Under the pieces are notes generated by a model. That model searched no databases. It was not told the DNA's origin and saw only the letters and a list, made by a program, of their open reading frames with translations. From Palsa-1033 sp963735455 (GTDB taxonomy: Bacteria; Chloroflexota; Limnocylindria; Limnocylindrales; CSP1-4), in assembly GCA_963735455.1 (NCBI GenBank), contig CAVTKZ010000002.1, positions 434,001 through 498,000 on the forward strand: a stretch of 64,000 nucleotides of DNA. Reading direction: 5' to 3'. This document shows positions 52,351 to 60,054 of the stretch, in pieces. Position 1 is the first letter of the stretch. Each line of letters opens with the position of its first letter. A program made the position numbers and the translations under genes.

Positions 52351-53304
52351 ATGACCCTCGTGATCGACCGGCTGTCGAAGCGCTTCGGCCAGGTCCTGGC
52401 GCTTGACGAAGTCGGCTTCTCCGTGCAGCCCGGCGAGGTCTTCGGCTTCCTGGGCGCGAACGGCGCCGGCAAGACGACGACGATGCGGATCATCCTGGAC
52501 ATCCTGCGGGCCGACAGCGGGACCGTCACCTGGCGCGGCCGGCCGAGCACCGAGCTGCCCCGCCGGACTTTCGGCTACCTGCCCGAAGAGCGTGGCCTGT
52601 ATCCCCGGATGCGGGTCCTGGACCAGCTCGTCTTCTTCGCCGCGCTGTACGGCGTGCCCGAGGCGAGCGCCCGGCGGAGCGCCCTCCGCTGGCTGGAGCG
52701 CTTCCGGGTGACCGACCTGGCCGGCCGGCGGGCGGACGAGCTGAGCAAGGGCAACCAGCAGAAGATCCAGTTCATCGCGGCCATCCTGCACGAGCCCGAA
52801 GTTGTCCTGATGGACGAGCCGTTCACCGGTCTCGACCCGGTCAATGTCGCCCTCCTGCGCTCGGCCTTCGTCGAGCTGGCAGCGGCCGGCCGGACGCTGG
52901 TCTTCTCGACCCACCAGATGGAGGTCGTCGAGTCGCTGGCCGGCGCGATCGCGATCATCGACCATGGCCGGCTGGTCACCGGCGGCCCGACCCAGGAGGT
53001 TCGCCGGCGAGCCGGCCGGCCGGTGATCCGGCTGGCGGTCGAGGGTGACCCGGAGCTGGCCTGGGTGGCGGCGCTGCCCGGCGTTCGGGCCGTTCGTCCG
53101 CGGCTCGGGGTGACCGAGCTGACGATCACGCCTGGGACCGACCCCCAGTCGATCCTCCACGCGGCGCTGGCCCGGGGGGCCCAGGTGACCTGCTTCGAGA
53201 TCGCCGACGCGTCGCTCGAGGACGTCTTCATCGAGCTCGTCGGCCGGCCGCCCGAGGGCGACGGATCCGCCGATCGTCCGGCAGCCGTCGAGCCGGCCGC
53301 GTGA
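52351..53304 (+). CDS. ABC-2 type exporter ATP-binding protein (NatA-like)
   Basis: 317 residues. Walker A GANGAGKTTTMR, YLPEERGLYPRMRVLDQLVF (the Q-loop replaced by PEERG, as in NatA/EcsA-type exporters), signature ELSKGNQQKIQ, Walker B VVLMDEPFTGLDP and STHQMEVV. A ~90-residue C-terminal extension follows (VIRLAVEGDPELAWVAALPG onward), usual in this group. Start at the ATG at 52351. The permease gene follows after 13 bp. Expels an unknown ion or small molecule. Confidence 0.9.
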   Translation: MTLVIDRLSKRFGQVLALDEVGFSVQPGEVFGFLGANGAGKTTTMRIILDILRADSGTVTWRGRPSTELPRRTFGYLPEERGLYPRMRVLDQLVFFAALYGVPEASARRSALRWLERFRVTDLAGRRADELSKGNQQKIQFIAAILHEPEVVLMDEPFTGLDPVNVALLRSAFVELAAAGRTLVFSTHQMEVVESLAGAIAIIDHGRLVTGGPTQEVRRRAGRPVIRLAVEGDPELAWVAALPGVRAVRPRLGVTELTITPGTDPQSILHAALARGAQVTCFEIADASLEDVFIELVGRPPEGDGSADRPAAVEPAA

Positions 53305-53317
53305 CCGGCGGGCGACG

Positions 53318-54649
53318 ATGACCGGCGGGCATCCGGACGGGGCCCTCCTGCCCAACGCCGGCCTGATCGCCCGGCGCGAATACGTCGAGAAGATCCGCAG
53401 CCGGGCGTTCGCCGTCGCGACCGTAATCCTGATGGCCGTCGCGATCGGGGCGGCCCTCGTCCCGATCGGGCTGCGCGCCCTTGACCGCGGCCAGACGACG
53501 ACGATCGGGGTGGCCTCAGCCGATCCAGCCGTGACGGCCCGGGTGCTGAGCCTGGTGTCCGAATACCTCAACCCGATCCCGCCGGGCGCCGATCCGGGCA
53601 CGATCCGGCCGCACTACCTGCTCAGTCCCGAGCCCGACCTGGCAACCGGCCTGGCGGCCGTCCAGGCCGGCCACCTCGACAGCCTGCTGGAGGTGACGAT
53701 CCAGCCCGGCGGCGGCCTCGATTTCACGTTCCACGGCAACGATGGTCCGACGAGCGCCACGATCCAGCGGCTCCAGGTGGCGACCTTCGGGGCCGCCGTG
53801 GTCGAGTACTCGCAGGACCTCAAGGGTTCGGCCGGGCCGCCGTTCCACCTGCCCGGATTCGAGCTCCAGCCGACCGACGCGGGTGTCAGTGCGGCCGCCA
53901 TCGACCCGACCGTCACCGGCAGCCGGACGCTGCTCGCCTCGATCCTGGTCGTCCTGATCTTCATCACCCTGACGGTCTACGGGATGTGGGTGGCGACCAG
54001 CGTCGCGTCGGAGAAGGCCAGCCGGGTGATGGAGCTCCTGATCAGCGCCGGGACACCTCGTCAGCTGCTCGTCGGCAAGGTGATCGGGGTGGGCGCGGCC
54101 GGCCTGACCCAGTACCTCGCGATCCTGCTCCCGGCAACCCTCGTGCTCGCCTTGCAAGATCCGATCGCCACGGCCCTGATCGGTCCGGCCGATCCGGGCG
54201 AGGCGCCGCTGGTCGGGCTGACCCTGCCGATCCTGCTGGCGTTCGGGGCGTTCTTCATCCTGGGCTTCCTGCTGTACGCCTTCGTGTACGCCGCCGCCGG
54301 CTCGCTGGTCAGCCGACCCGAGGACATCCAGCAGCTGGCGATGCCCCTCAGCTTCGTGTCGATGGCCGGCTACTTCGCCGCAATCTTCGGGATGACCGCG
54401 ATCAATTCGCGACTGATCGAGATCCTGTCATTCGTGCCCTTCTTCAGCCCGTACGTGATGCTCGCCCGGGTGATGCTCGGCCACGTCGAGGCCTGGGAAG
54501 TGGCCCTTTCGCTCGTCCTGCTGGTGGCCTCGATCGGCCTGTCGAGCTGGGTCGCGGCCAGGATCTACGGTGCCGGGGTCCTGCTCTACGGCCAGCGGCC
54601 CGGCTTGCGGACCTTCATCCGGGTCGCGATCCGGCCCGATGGCGGCTGA
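53318..54649 (+). CDS. ABC-2 type exporter permease (NatB-like)
   Basis: 443 residues. IARREYVEKIRSRAFAVATV is the typical elbow helix and first membrane segment; a large extracytoplasmic domain (residues ~60-210) follows, then TVYGMWVATSVASEKASRVM, ELLISAGTPRQLLVGKVIGV and five more membrane helices. This matches NatB/YhaP-type Na+ or drug exporters. The stop codon lies in the first unit of a 13-bp tandem repeat shared with the convergent neighbour. Confidence 0.9.
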   Translation: MTGGHPDGALLPNAGLIARREYVEKIRSRAFAVATVILMAVAIGAALVPIGLRALDRGQTTTIGVASADPAVTARVLSLVSEYLNPIPPGADPGTIRPHYLLSPEPDLATGLAAVQAGHLDSLLEVTIQPGGGLDFTFHGNDGPTSATIQRLQVATFGAAVVEYSQDLKGSAGPPFHLPGFELQPTDAGVSAAAIDPTVTGSRTLLASILVVLIFITLTVYGMWVATSVASEKASRVMELLISAGTPRQLLVGKVIGVGAAGLTQYLAILLPATLVLALQDPIATALIGPADPGEAPLVGLTLPILLAFGAFFILGFLLYAFVYAAAGSLVSRPEDIQQLAMPLSFVSMAGYFAAIFGMTAINSRLIEILSFVPFFSPYVMLARVMLGHVEAWEVALSLVLLVASIGLSSWVAARIYGAGVLLYGQRPGLRTFIRVAIRPDGG

Positions 54650-54700
54650 TCAGGGCGGTTGATCAGGGCGGTTGATCAGGGCAGCTGATCGGGCTGATCA
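54641..54700. repeat. 13-bp tandem repeat carrying TGATCA between convergent genes
   Basis: Four to five units of about 13 bp (GGGCGGTTGATCA and variants). The stop codon of the exporter permease (54647-54649) and that of the ligase-like gene (54698-54700, minus) both lie within units. TGATCA is a stop on both strands, and a 13-nt period moves it through all frames, so the array closes all six frames. Confidence 0.75.
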
Positions 54701-55426
54701 GGCTCCGGGCTCCTCGAGCGGCAGGCGCCGGATCAGGGCCAGGATCGGGCCATCGGCCGGAACATCGCCGGCGCCTGGGACGCTCGCTCCGGGCTGGGCC
54801 GCATCGGGATGGACGGCGATGAGCCGCCACAGGCTGCTGCGCACGCCGGCGAGGTACGGGCTGCGCCGGTCACGGGCGAGGACCCAGCCGACGCCCTGGG
54901 CCGCGGCCGCCGCGCACAGGGCACGGCCTTCACCGGCGATCATCGGGACCGGCACGATCGACGGCGACGGCCTGAGCAGGCGCGCCAGCCGAGAGCGCCG
55001 GCGCTCGAGGGGCTCGCTGACGAGCTGGCGCCCGTCGAGGGCCAGCAGGTCGTAGACCAGGAAGGCCAGCCCGGGGCCCGGCTGGCCATCGAGCCGGGCG
55101 AGCAGGCCGGGCTCGTCCAGGCGGCCGGCTTCGTCAACCGCGACGAGTGTGCCGTCGAGGATCGCCGGGCGGCCGCCGAGCCGTGCGGGCAGGTCGGCGA
55201 TCTCCGGCACGCGCTCTGTCAGGACCACGCCATCGGCGCTGACCAGGCGCAGGCCGAGGGATTCGCCCCCGAGGTAGGCCAGCGCCCGTTCGCCACCCCA
55301 CCAGGGCTCGAACAGGTCGTCCGGATCGTCGAACGGCCCGTCCCCGGGCTGGGCGAGCATCGGCCGGATCGGCGCGGGCCAGCCCGCGCTATCCGGCTCG
55401 AGGCGCAGCGAGAGCTGATCGGCCAT
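54698..55426 (-). CDS. DNA-ligase-like protein lacking the catalytic lysine (probable pseudoenzyme)
   Basis: 242 residues resembling the adenylation domain of ATP-dependent ligases (LigD type): PIRPMLAQPGDGPFDDPDDL, the AILDGTLVAVDEAGRLDEPG strand, AFLVYDLLALDGRQLVSEPL and ERRRSRLARLL. The nucleotidyl-lysine motif KxDGxR, expected after LFE, reads FEPWWGGERALAYLG, so the Lys and Asp are gone, and the Glu of LDGE is Thr. It therefore cannot form ligase-AMP. There is no OB-fold domain. A TACCAT box 7 nt before the ATG (minus, 55439-55434) supports the start; the gene is divergent from the S9 peptidase. It may bind DNA ends or nucleotides without ligating. Confidence 0.7.
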   Translation of the reverse strand: MADQLSLRLEPDSAGWPAPIRPMLAQPGDGPFDDPDDLFEPWWGGERALAYLGGESLGLRLVSADGVVLTERVPEIADLPARLGGRPAILDGTLVAVDEAGRLDEPGLLARLDGQPGPGLAFLVYDLLALDGRQLVSEPLERRRSRLARLLRPSPSIVPVPMIAGEGRALCAAAAAQGVGWVLARDRRSPYLAGVRSSLWRLIAVHPDAAQPGASVPGAGDVPADGPILALIRRLPLEEPGA

Positions 55427-55443
55427 CGGCGCGATGGTAGCGG

Positions 55444-55449
55444 TAGACT
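55444..55449 (+). promoter_or_regulatory. -10 box of a likely leaderless promoter for the S9 peptidase
   Basis: TAGACT, 6 nt before the ATG at 55456. With the TACCAT box of the divergent gene it packs two start-proximal promoters into 29 bp. Confidence 0.5.
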
Positions 55450-55455
55450 CGCCGG

Positions 55456-57630
55456 ATGGCGCGAATCCCTCGGCCCGACGACTATTACCGCTTCCGGATT
55501 CCCACCGATCCGCAGCTCGCGCCAGGCGGCGAGCGGGTCGCCTTCACGGTCCAGACGGTCGCTGCCGGCCGGGACGGCTACCGCCACGCGATCTGGTCCG
55601 CGCCGTTCGACGGCTCGGCGCCAGCCGAGGCGCTGACCATTGGCAGCCGTCACGACTCGACCCCGCGGTTCGCGCCTGACGGGCGCAGTCTGGCCTTTCT
55701 GTCCGACCGCAGGCTGGCCGTCGAGGACGAGCCGGCGGCGGCCAAGGACCGCGAGGACGGGATCCAGGTCCACCTCCTGCCTCTCGATCGACCGGGCGAG
55801 GCGCGCCGGCTGACCAACCTGCCGCGCGGGGTCGAGGATCTCGCCTGGTCGCCCGACGGCCGCCGATTGGCCGTCGTCAGCTCCTCGCATGGCGCGACGA
55901 CCGCCGAGGACGGCCGGCGCCGGGGCCGTCCGGCAAAGGCGCCCGCCCCAGGAGCGCCGCCAACGTCGGACTTCCACTATGTCGATCGGTTGCGGACGCA
56001 GTCGAACGGCGCCGGCTGGGTCTACCACCAGGTCACCCGGCTGTGGGTCGTCGACGCCGAGTCCGGGGCGGCAACCCTGGTCCACGCCGGCCGGGCCCCG
56101 ATCAATGAGCCGGCCTGGTCGCCGGATGGCACCCGGATCGCGTTCAGCGCGGACCGCGGCCGGGACGACGACCTGGGCTTCCACAGTGACGTATGGGTCG
56201 TCTCAGCCGCGGGCGGCCGGGCGATCCGGATCAGCGGCGGTGGCAGCCGGCTCGGTGGGCGAGGCGTGTTCGGCTCGCCGGCCTGGCTGCCCGACGGCGC
56301 GACGCTGGCCGTCCTGGGCCACCGCTGGTCGGGCGGATCGGGCAGCCGGGCGGACGTCTGGCTGATGGCCGCCGACGGCTCCGATTCCGGGCCGCGGGGC
56401 GGGCGCAATTTGACCGCAGCGGCCGATCTGGTGATCGACTCGGGCATGAACAGCGACGTGACGATCGGGGAGGGCAACCGGATCGGCGTGGGGCCGGACG
56501 GCCGGGCGATCTACTTCAGCGCCCCGATCGACGGCTCGTTCGAGCTGTGGCGGGTGCCCGTGGCAGGCGGTCCCGTCGAGCGGCTCACCCAGGGTGAGCA
56601 CTATTACTCATCGTTCAGCGTCGGCCGAGGGCCGCGGGGCAGCGTCCGGATCGCCGCCGTCCTCTCGGCCCCGACTGACCTGCCCGAGGTCGTCGCCCTC
56701 GAGGTCCCCGCCGGGCGCGCCAGGCCGTCGATCGCCGCACGGCCGGTCAGCGAGCTCAACGCGGCCGTTCGCGCTGAGGTCACCCTGGTCCCGGCCGAGA
56801 CCCGCTGGAGCCAGGTGGACGGCCGCCGGATCCAGGGCTGGTACCTGCCGCCCAACCCGCTCATCGCCCGCAAGGCCGGTGGCCGCCGGCACGTCCCGCT
56901 GGTGGTCGAGATCCACGGCGGCCCGCACACCCTCTACGGCTGGAGCCCGATGTGGGAGTGGCAGGTCCTGGCCGCCGCCGGGATCGGCGTGTGGGCCGCC
57001 AATCCCCGCGGCTCGCAGGGCTACGGCGAGGCGTTCAACGGGGCGAACTTCAAGGACTGGGGCCCCGGTCCGATGCGCGACATCCTGGCCGGGGTCGACA
57101 GCCTGATCGCCGAGGACCGGGCCGATCCGGAGCGGCTGGGCGTGACCGGCGGCTCGTACGGCGGCTACCTGACCAGCTGGATCGTGGGCCACACCGATCG
57201 CTTCCGGGCGGCGATCACCTGCCGCTCGGTCAACGACCTGATCAGCCAGATGTCGACCGGCGACATCGCCGGGCCGAGCTTCGGCCGGCTCGAGTTCGGC
57301 GCGACGCCCTGGGAAGATCCCGACCTGTACCGCGAGCATTCTCCGCTGACCTACGCTCGCGAGATCCGGACGCCGCTCCTGATCCAGCACGGTGAACGCG
57401 ACCTGCGCACACCGATCGGCCAGGCCGAGGAGCTGTTCACCGTCCTGCGCTCGCTGCGCCGGCCGGTCCGGATGATGCGCGTGCCCGACGAATCGCACGA
57501 GCTGACCCGATCCGGGACCCCATTCCGGCGGGTCGAGAATGTCAGCCAGATCCGGAACTGGTTCGAGCATTTCCTGGTCAACGGCCGGCGCGACCTGCCG
57601 CCGCTGCCGCGCAACCGCGCCGGCCTGTAG
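55456..57630 (+). CDS. S9-family serine peptidase (acylaminoacyl/prolyl oligopeptidase type)
   Basis: 724 residues. The N-terminal half (residues ~1-430) is a beta-propeller with WD40-like PD repeats (RFAPDGRSLAFLSDRR, LAWSPDGRRLAVVSS, AWSPDGTRIAFSADRG). The C-terminal alpha/beta hydrolase has the Ser nucleophile in TGGSYGGYLTSW (S567), the acid Asp in HGERDLRTP (D649) and His in DESHELTR (H681). It cleaves oligopeptides or acylated amino acids, in the cytoplasm since no signal peptide is present. The deoC gene starts 3 bp after its stop, so they may be co-transcribed. Confidence 0.92.
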   Translation: MARIPRPDDYYRFRIPTDPQLAPGGERVAFTVQTVAAGRDGYRHAIWSAPFDGSAPAEALTIGSRHDSTPRFAPDGRSLAFLSDRRLAVEDEPAAAKDREDGIQVHLLPLDRPGEARRLTNLPRGVEDLAWSPDGRRLAVVSSSHGATTAEDGRRRGRPAKAPAPGAPPTSDFHYVDRLRTQSNGAGWVYHQVTRLWVVDAESGAATLVHAGRAPINEPAWSPDGTRIAFSADRGRDDDLGFHSDVWVVSAAGGRAIRISGGGSRLGGRGVFGSPAWLPDGATLAVLGHRWSGGSGSRADVWLMAADGSDSGPRGGRNLTAAADLVIDSGMNSDVTIGEGNRIGVGPDGRAIYFSAPIDGSFELWRVPVAGGPVERLTQGEHYYSSFSVGRGPRGSVRIAAVLSAPTDLPEVVALEVPAGRARPSIAARPVSELNAAVRAEVTLVPAETRWSQVDGRRIQGWYLPPNPLIARKAGGRRHVPLVVEIHGGPHTLYGWSPMWEWQVLAAAGIGVWAANPRGSQGYGEAFNGANFKDWGPGPMRDILAGVDSLIAEDRADPERLGVTGGSYGGYLTSWIVGHTDRFRAAITCRSVNDLISQMSTGDIAGPSFGRLEFGATPWEDPDLYREHSPLTYAREIRTPLLIQHGERDLRTPIGQAEELFTVLRSLRRPVRMMRVPDESHELTRSGTPFRRVENVSQIRNWFEHFLVNGRRDLPPLPRNRAGL

Positions 57631-57633
57631 CCG

Positions 57634-58617
57634 ATGGCGACCGTCCGCTCCCGGCCCGACAGCGCCGCCCGGGCGAAGGCGACCGAGCTGGTCCGCTCGT
57701 TCGACGCCCGGGCGGGCTCATTGGGCAACCTCCTCGGCCGGGTGACGCCGGTCGACCAGGTGGGCGTCGAGGAGCGGGTCGATTCGCTCAAGCGCCGTTC
57801 GATCAAGACGAACGCCAAGCTGTGGGCCCTCGACCTGGCCATCCGGATGATGGACCTGACCACCCTCGAGGGAAAGGACACCCCGGGCAAGATCCGGGCC
57901 CTGTGCGCCAAGGCGATCCAGCCGCTGCCCGGCGATTCGTCGATCCCCCACGTCGCGGCGATCTGCGTCTACCCGGCCCTCGTGGCCGAGGCCAAGGACG
58001 CCCTCGGCTCGTCCGGGGTCCGGGTCGCCAGCGTGGCCACCGGCTTCCCGTCCGGCCAGACCTTCCTCGACCTGAAGCTGGCCGAGACCCGCCAGGCGAT
58101 CGAGGCCGGCGCCGACGAGATCGACATGGTGATCGACCGGGGCGCCTTCCTGGCCGGCGACTACGCGACCGTCTTTGACGAGATCGTGGCGATCAAGGAC
58201 GCCTGCGGCGAGACCCACCTCAAGGTGATCCTCGAGACCGGCGAGCTCGAGACCTACGACAACGTCCGCCGGGCGAGCGTTCTGGCGATGGCCGCCGGGG
58301 CCGACTTCATCAAGACCTCGACCGGCAAGGTCAGCCCGGCCGCCACCCTGCCGGTGACCCTGGTGATGCTCGAGGCGATCCGCGATTTCGAACGGGCCAC
58401 CGGCCGGGCCGTGGGCATGAAGCCGGCCGGCGGGATCCGGGCCGCCAAGGAGGCGATCCAGTACCTGGTCGTGCTGTACGAGACGCTCGGTCCGCGTTGG
58501 ATGACCCCCGAGCGCTTCCGCTTTGGCGCCTCGAGCCTGCTCAACGACGTCCTGATGCAGATCGAGAAGCAGCGCACCGGCCGCTACCAGGGGCCCGACC
58601 ACTTCAGCCTGGACTAG
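57634..58617 (+). CDS. deoC: Deoxyribose-phosphate aldolase
   Basis: 327 residues, of the longer form found in actinobacteria and relatives. Class I aldolase: VAAICVYPALVAEAKDALGS, VASVATGFPSGQTFLDLKLA, EIDMVIDRGAFLAGDY, HLKVILETGELETYDN and Schiff-base Lys K227 in DFIKTSTGKVSPAATL. It splits 2-deoxyribose-5-phosphate into acetaldehyde and glyceraldehyde-3-phosphate. In many genomes deoC is followed by two aldehyde dehydrogenases; here those lie 3 kb further on, separated by thiX/thiY on the other strand. No other deoxynucleoside genes are adjacent. Confidence 0.95.
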   Translation: MATVRSRPDSAARAKATELVRSFDARAGSLGNLLGRVTPVDQVGVEERVDSLKRRSIKTNAKLWALDLAIRMMDLTTLEGKDTPGKIRALCAKAIQPLPGDSSIPHVAAICVYPALVAEAKDALGSSGVRVASVATGFPSGQTFLDLKLAETRQAIEAGADEIDMVIDRGAFLAGDYATVFDEIVAIKDACGETHLKVILETGELETYDNVRRASVLAMAAGADFIKTSTGKVSPAATLPVTLVMLEAIRDFERATGRAVGMKPAGGIRAAKEAIQYLVVLYETLGPRWMTPERFRFGASSLLNDVLMQIEKQRTGRYQGPDHFSLD

Positions 58618-58709
58618 GACCCGAGCGCTGGGCGAGTCGCCCGCGGCCGGGCCATGTTGGTGGGTGTTCGAGTACTTCCAGCCTACGGGCGTTGTCGGTG
58701 GGCCGTCGC

Positions 58710-58715
58710 TAGCCT
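58710..58715 (+). promoter_or_regulatory. -10 box of a likely leaderless promoter for a small membrane protein
   Basis: TAGCCT, 6 nt before the ATG at 58722, in the gap after deoC. Confidence 0.45.
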
Positions 58716-58721
58716 GCACGC

Positions 58722-58907
58722 ATGACTCGCTCCGAGATCGCCCGCTCCATCCTCACGATGGCCGTCCTGTACCTCGTCCTGGCGTTTGCCTGGGCTGATC
58801 TCGCCCTGGCATTCGCTCCGGGCCTGCCGGTTTGGGCGTTCGAGTCCCTGGTCGTGGTCGTCTGCGCCGGGTACTTCTGGATCGTCCTGTGGAGGCGAGC
58901 TCGATAG
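58722..58907 (+). CDS. Small two-helix membrane protein
   Basis: 61 residues: SILTMAVLYLVLAFAWADLA and VWAFESLVVVVCAGYFWIVL are two membrane helices with a short turn, ending in a basic WRRAR tail. Start supported by TAGCCT 6 nt before the ATG. No family recognised. Confidence 0.6.
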   Translation: MTRSEIARSILTMAVLYLVLAFAWADLALAFAPGLPVWAFESLVVVVCAGYFWIVLWRRAR

Positions 58908-58976
58908 CGTCGCCCCCCGCGAGTAGCCTGGCGGCGGGACCTGCGGGCGGCCGCGGTATCGCCGCAGGCGATCAAA

Positions 58977-59119
58977 ACGGCCGAAATCGACTCATTCCCG
59001 AGCGCCCAGCGGCCAAGTTCCCGACTTCTGATCGCCCCTGGCGATTGAATCCGCGAAATGGCCCTCGGGCGGGTGGTCCTGCCGCCCCGATTCCGCGGTT
59101 TTGATCGTTTGGGGCGATC
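58977..59119. repeat. Imperfect long inverted repeat in a non-coding gap
   Basis: In the gap 58908-59167 a plus-strand segment CGATCAAAACGGCCGAAATC (from 58979) recurs inverted as GATTCCGCGGTTTTGATCG (59089-59107), and GGCGATC recurs at 58977, 59031 and 59112 in both orientations. The A/T runs stand out in very GC-rich sequence. It could fold as an RNA or mark a small mobile-element remnant; no coding capacity is seen. Confidence 0.4.
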
Positions 59120-59167
59120 GCCGGCCGGATAGCTGAAGGGGCAAGGGCCCGCCACGGGGCCTGGGCC

Positions 59168-59935
59168 TCAGGCGGAGAGTCGGCGCGCCTCGCGGTACCA
59201 GGGGATCGTGAGCCGCTCGGCGACGCCGACCAGGAGCCACAGGCCCAGGGTCAGCAGCGCGGTGATCAGGATCGCCCCGAAGACGAGGTCGGTCCGGAAC
59301 AGGTTCTTGCTCAGGATCATCCAGATCCCAAGGCCGTTCACCGCCCCGACCTGCTCGCCGAAGATCGCTCCGATGACCGCGTAGGTAACTGCGATGCGGA
59401 GGCCGGTGAAGAACGAGGGCAGGGCCCCGGGCAGGCGCAGCTTGAACAGGATCTGGGCGCGCGAGGCGCCCATCGTGAGGAGCAGGCTCGTGGCATCGCG
59501 CGATGTCGCAGCCAGGCCGTCGAGGAGGGCCACGGTCACCGGGAAGAAGGTGACCAGGACGACGACCAGGATCTTGGGCGTGATCCCGAGCCCGAACCAG
59601 ATCACGAGCAGGGGAGCGACGGCCACGATCGGGATGGTCTGGCTGGTGACGAGCAGCGGGTAGATCGCCCGGCGGACCCAGCCGATCGAGTCCATCGCCA
59701 GTGCCACCAGCACGGCGAAGGCGACCGAAAGCGCGAACCCAACGGCGGTCTCGGCCAGCGTCGTGAGGGCGTTATCGGCGGCCGCGCCGCGGGCCTCCCA
59801 TAGCGCCGAGATGATCCGGGTGGGCGCGGGCAGCACGATCGGGTCGATCGCCAGGACCCGGGCAGCGACCTCCCAGGCGAGCAGGATCGCGATGACCAAG
59901 CCGATGCTCGGGACGGCCCGACGGAGCGCGGTCAC
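59168..59935 (-). CDS. thiX: ABC transporter permease, thiamine-precursor type (ThiX-like)
   Basis: 255 residues with six membrane segments. The binding-protein-dependent permease loop is SLLLTMGASRAQILFKLRLP, followed by LPSFFTGLRIAVTYAVIGAI and EQVGAVNGLGIW, typical of SsuC/TauC/ThiX permeases. GTG start at 59935, inside the last unit of a 14-bp tandem repeat. It is downstream of thiY and a TPP riboswitch, hence the assignment to pyrimidine-precursor (HMP or formylaminopyrimidine) uptake. No ATPase gene follows; the nearest candidate is the orphan subunit at 5281. Confidence 0.85.
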   Translation of the reverse strand: MTALRRAVPSIGLVIAILLAWEVAARVLAIDPIVLPAPTRIISALWEARGAAADNALTTLAETAVGFALSVAFAVLVALAMDSIGWVRRAIYPLLVTSQTIPIVAVAPLLVIWFGLGITPKILVVVLVTFFPVTVALLDGLAATSRDATSLLLTMGASRAQILFKLRLPGALPSFFTGLRIAVTYAVIGAIFGEQVGAVNGLGIWMILSKNLFRTDLVFGAILITALLTLGLWLLVGVAERLTIPWYREARRLSA

Positions 59936-60054
59936 GGCACAGACCTCACGGCACCGGCCTCACGGCACCGCCTCACGGCACACGCCTCACGGCACACGCC
60001 TCACGGCATCGGCCTCACGATAAGGACCTCCCGGGACCGATCTCACGGTACGGA
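59931..60054 (-). repeat. Nine-unit 14-bp tandem repeat between thiY and thiX
   Basis: CTCACGGCA cores at 59931 (GTCACGGCA), 59945, 59959, 59972, 59986, 60000, 60014, 60028 and 60042, spaced 14 nt (one 13). On the minus strand each unit reads TGCCGTGAGG, carrying GTG and TGA overlapped as GTGA. The thiY stop lies in the first unit and the thiX start in the last. Confidence 0.9.

Noticed and set aside
59931..60054. CRISPR-like array
   Set aside because: Units are contiguous 14-mers without spacers, lying between two coupled genes; no cas genes in the window.
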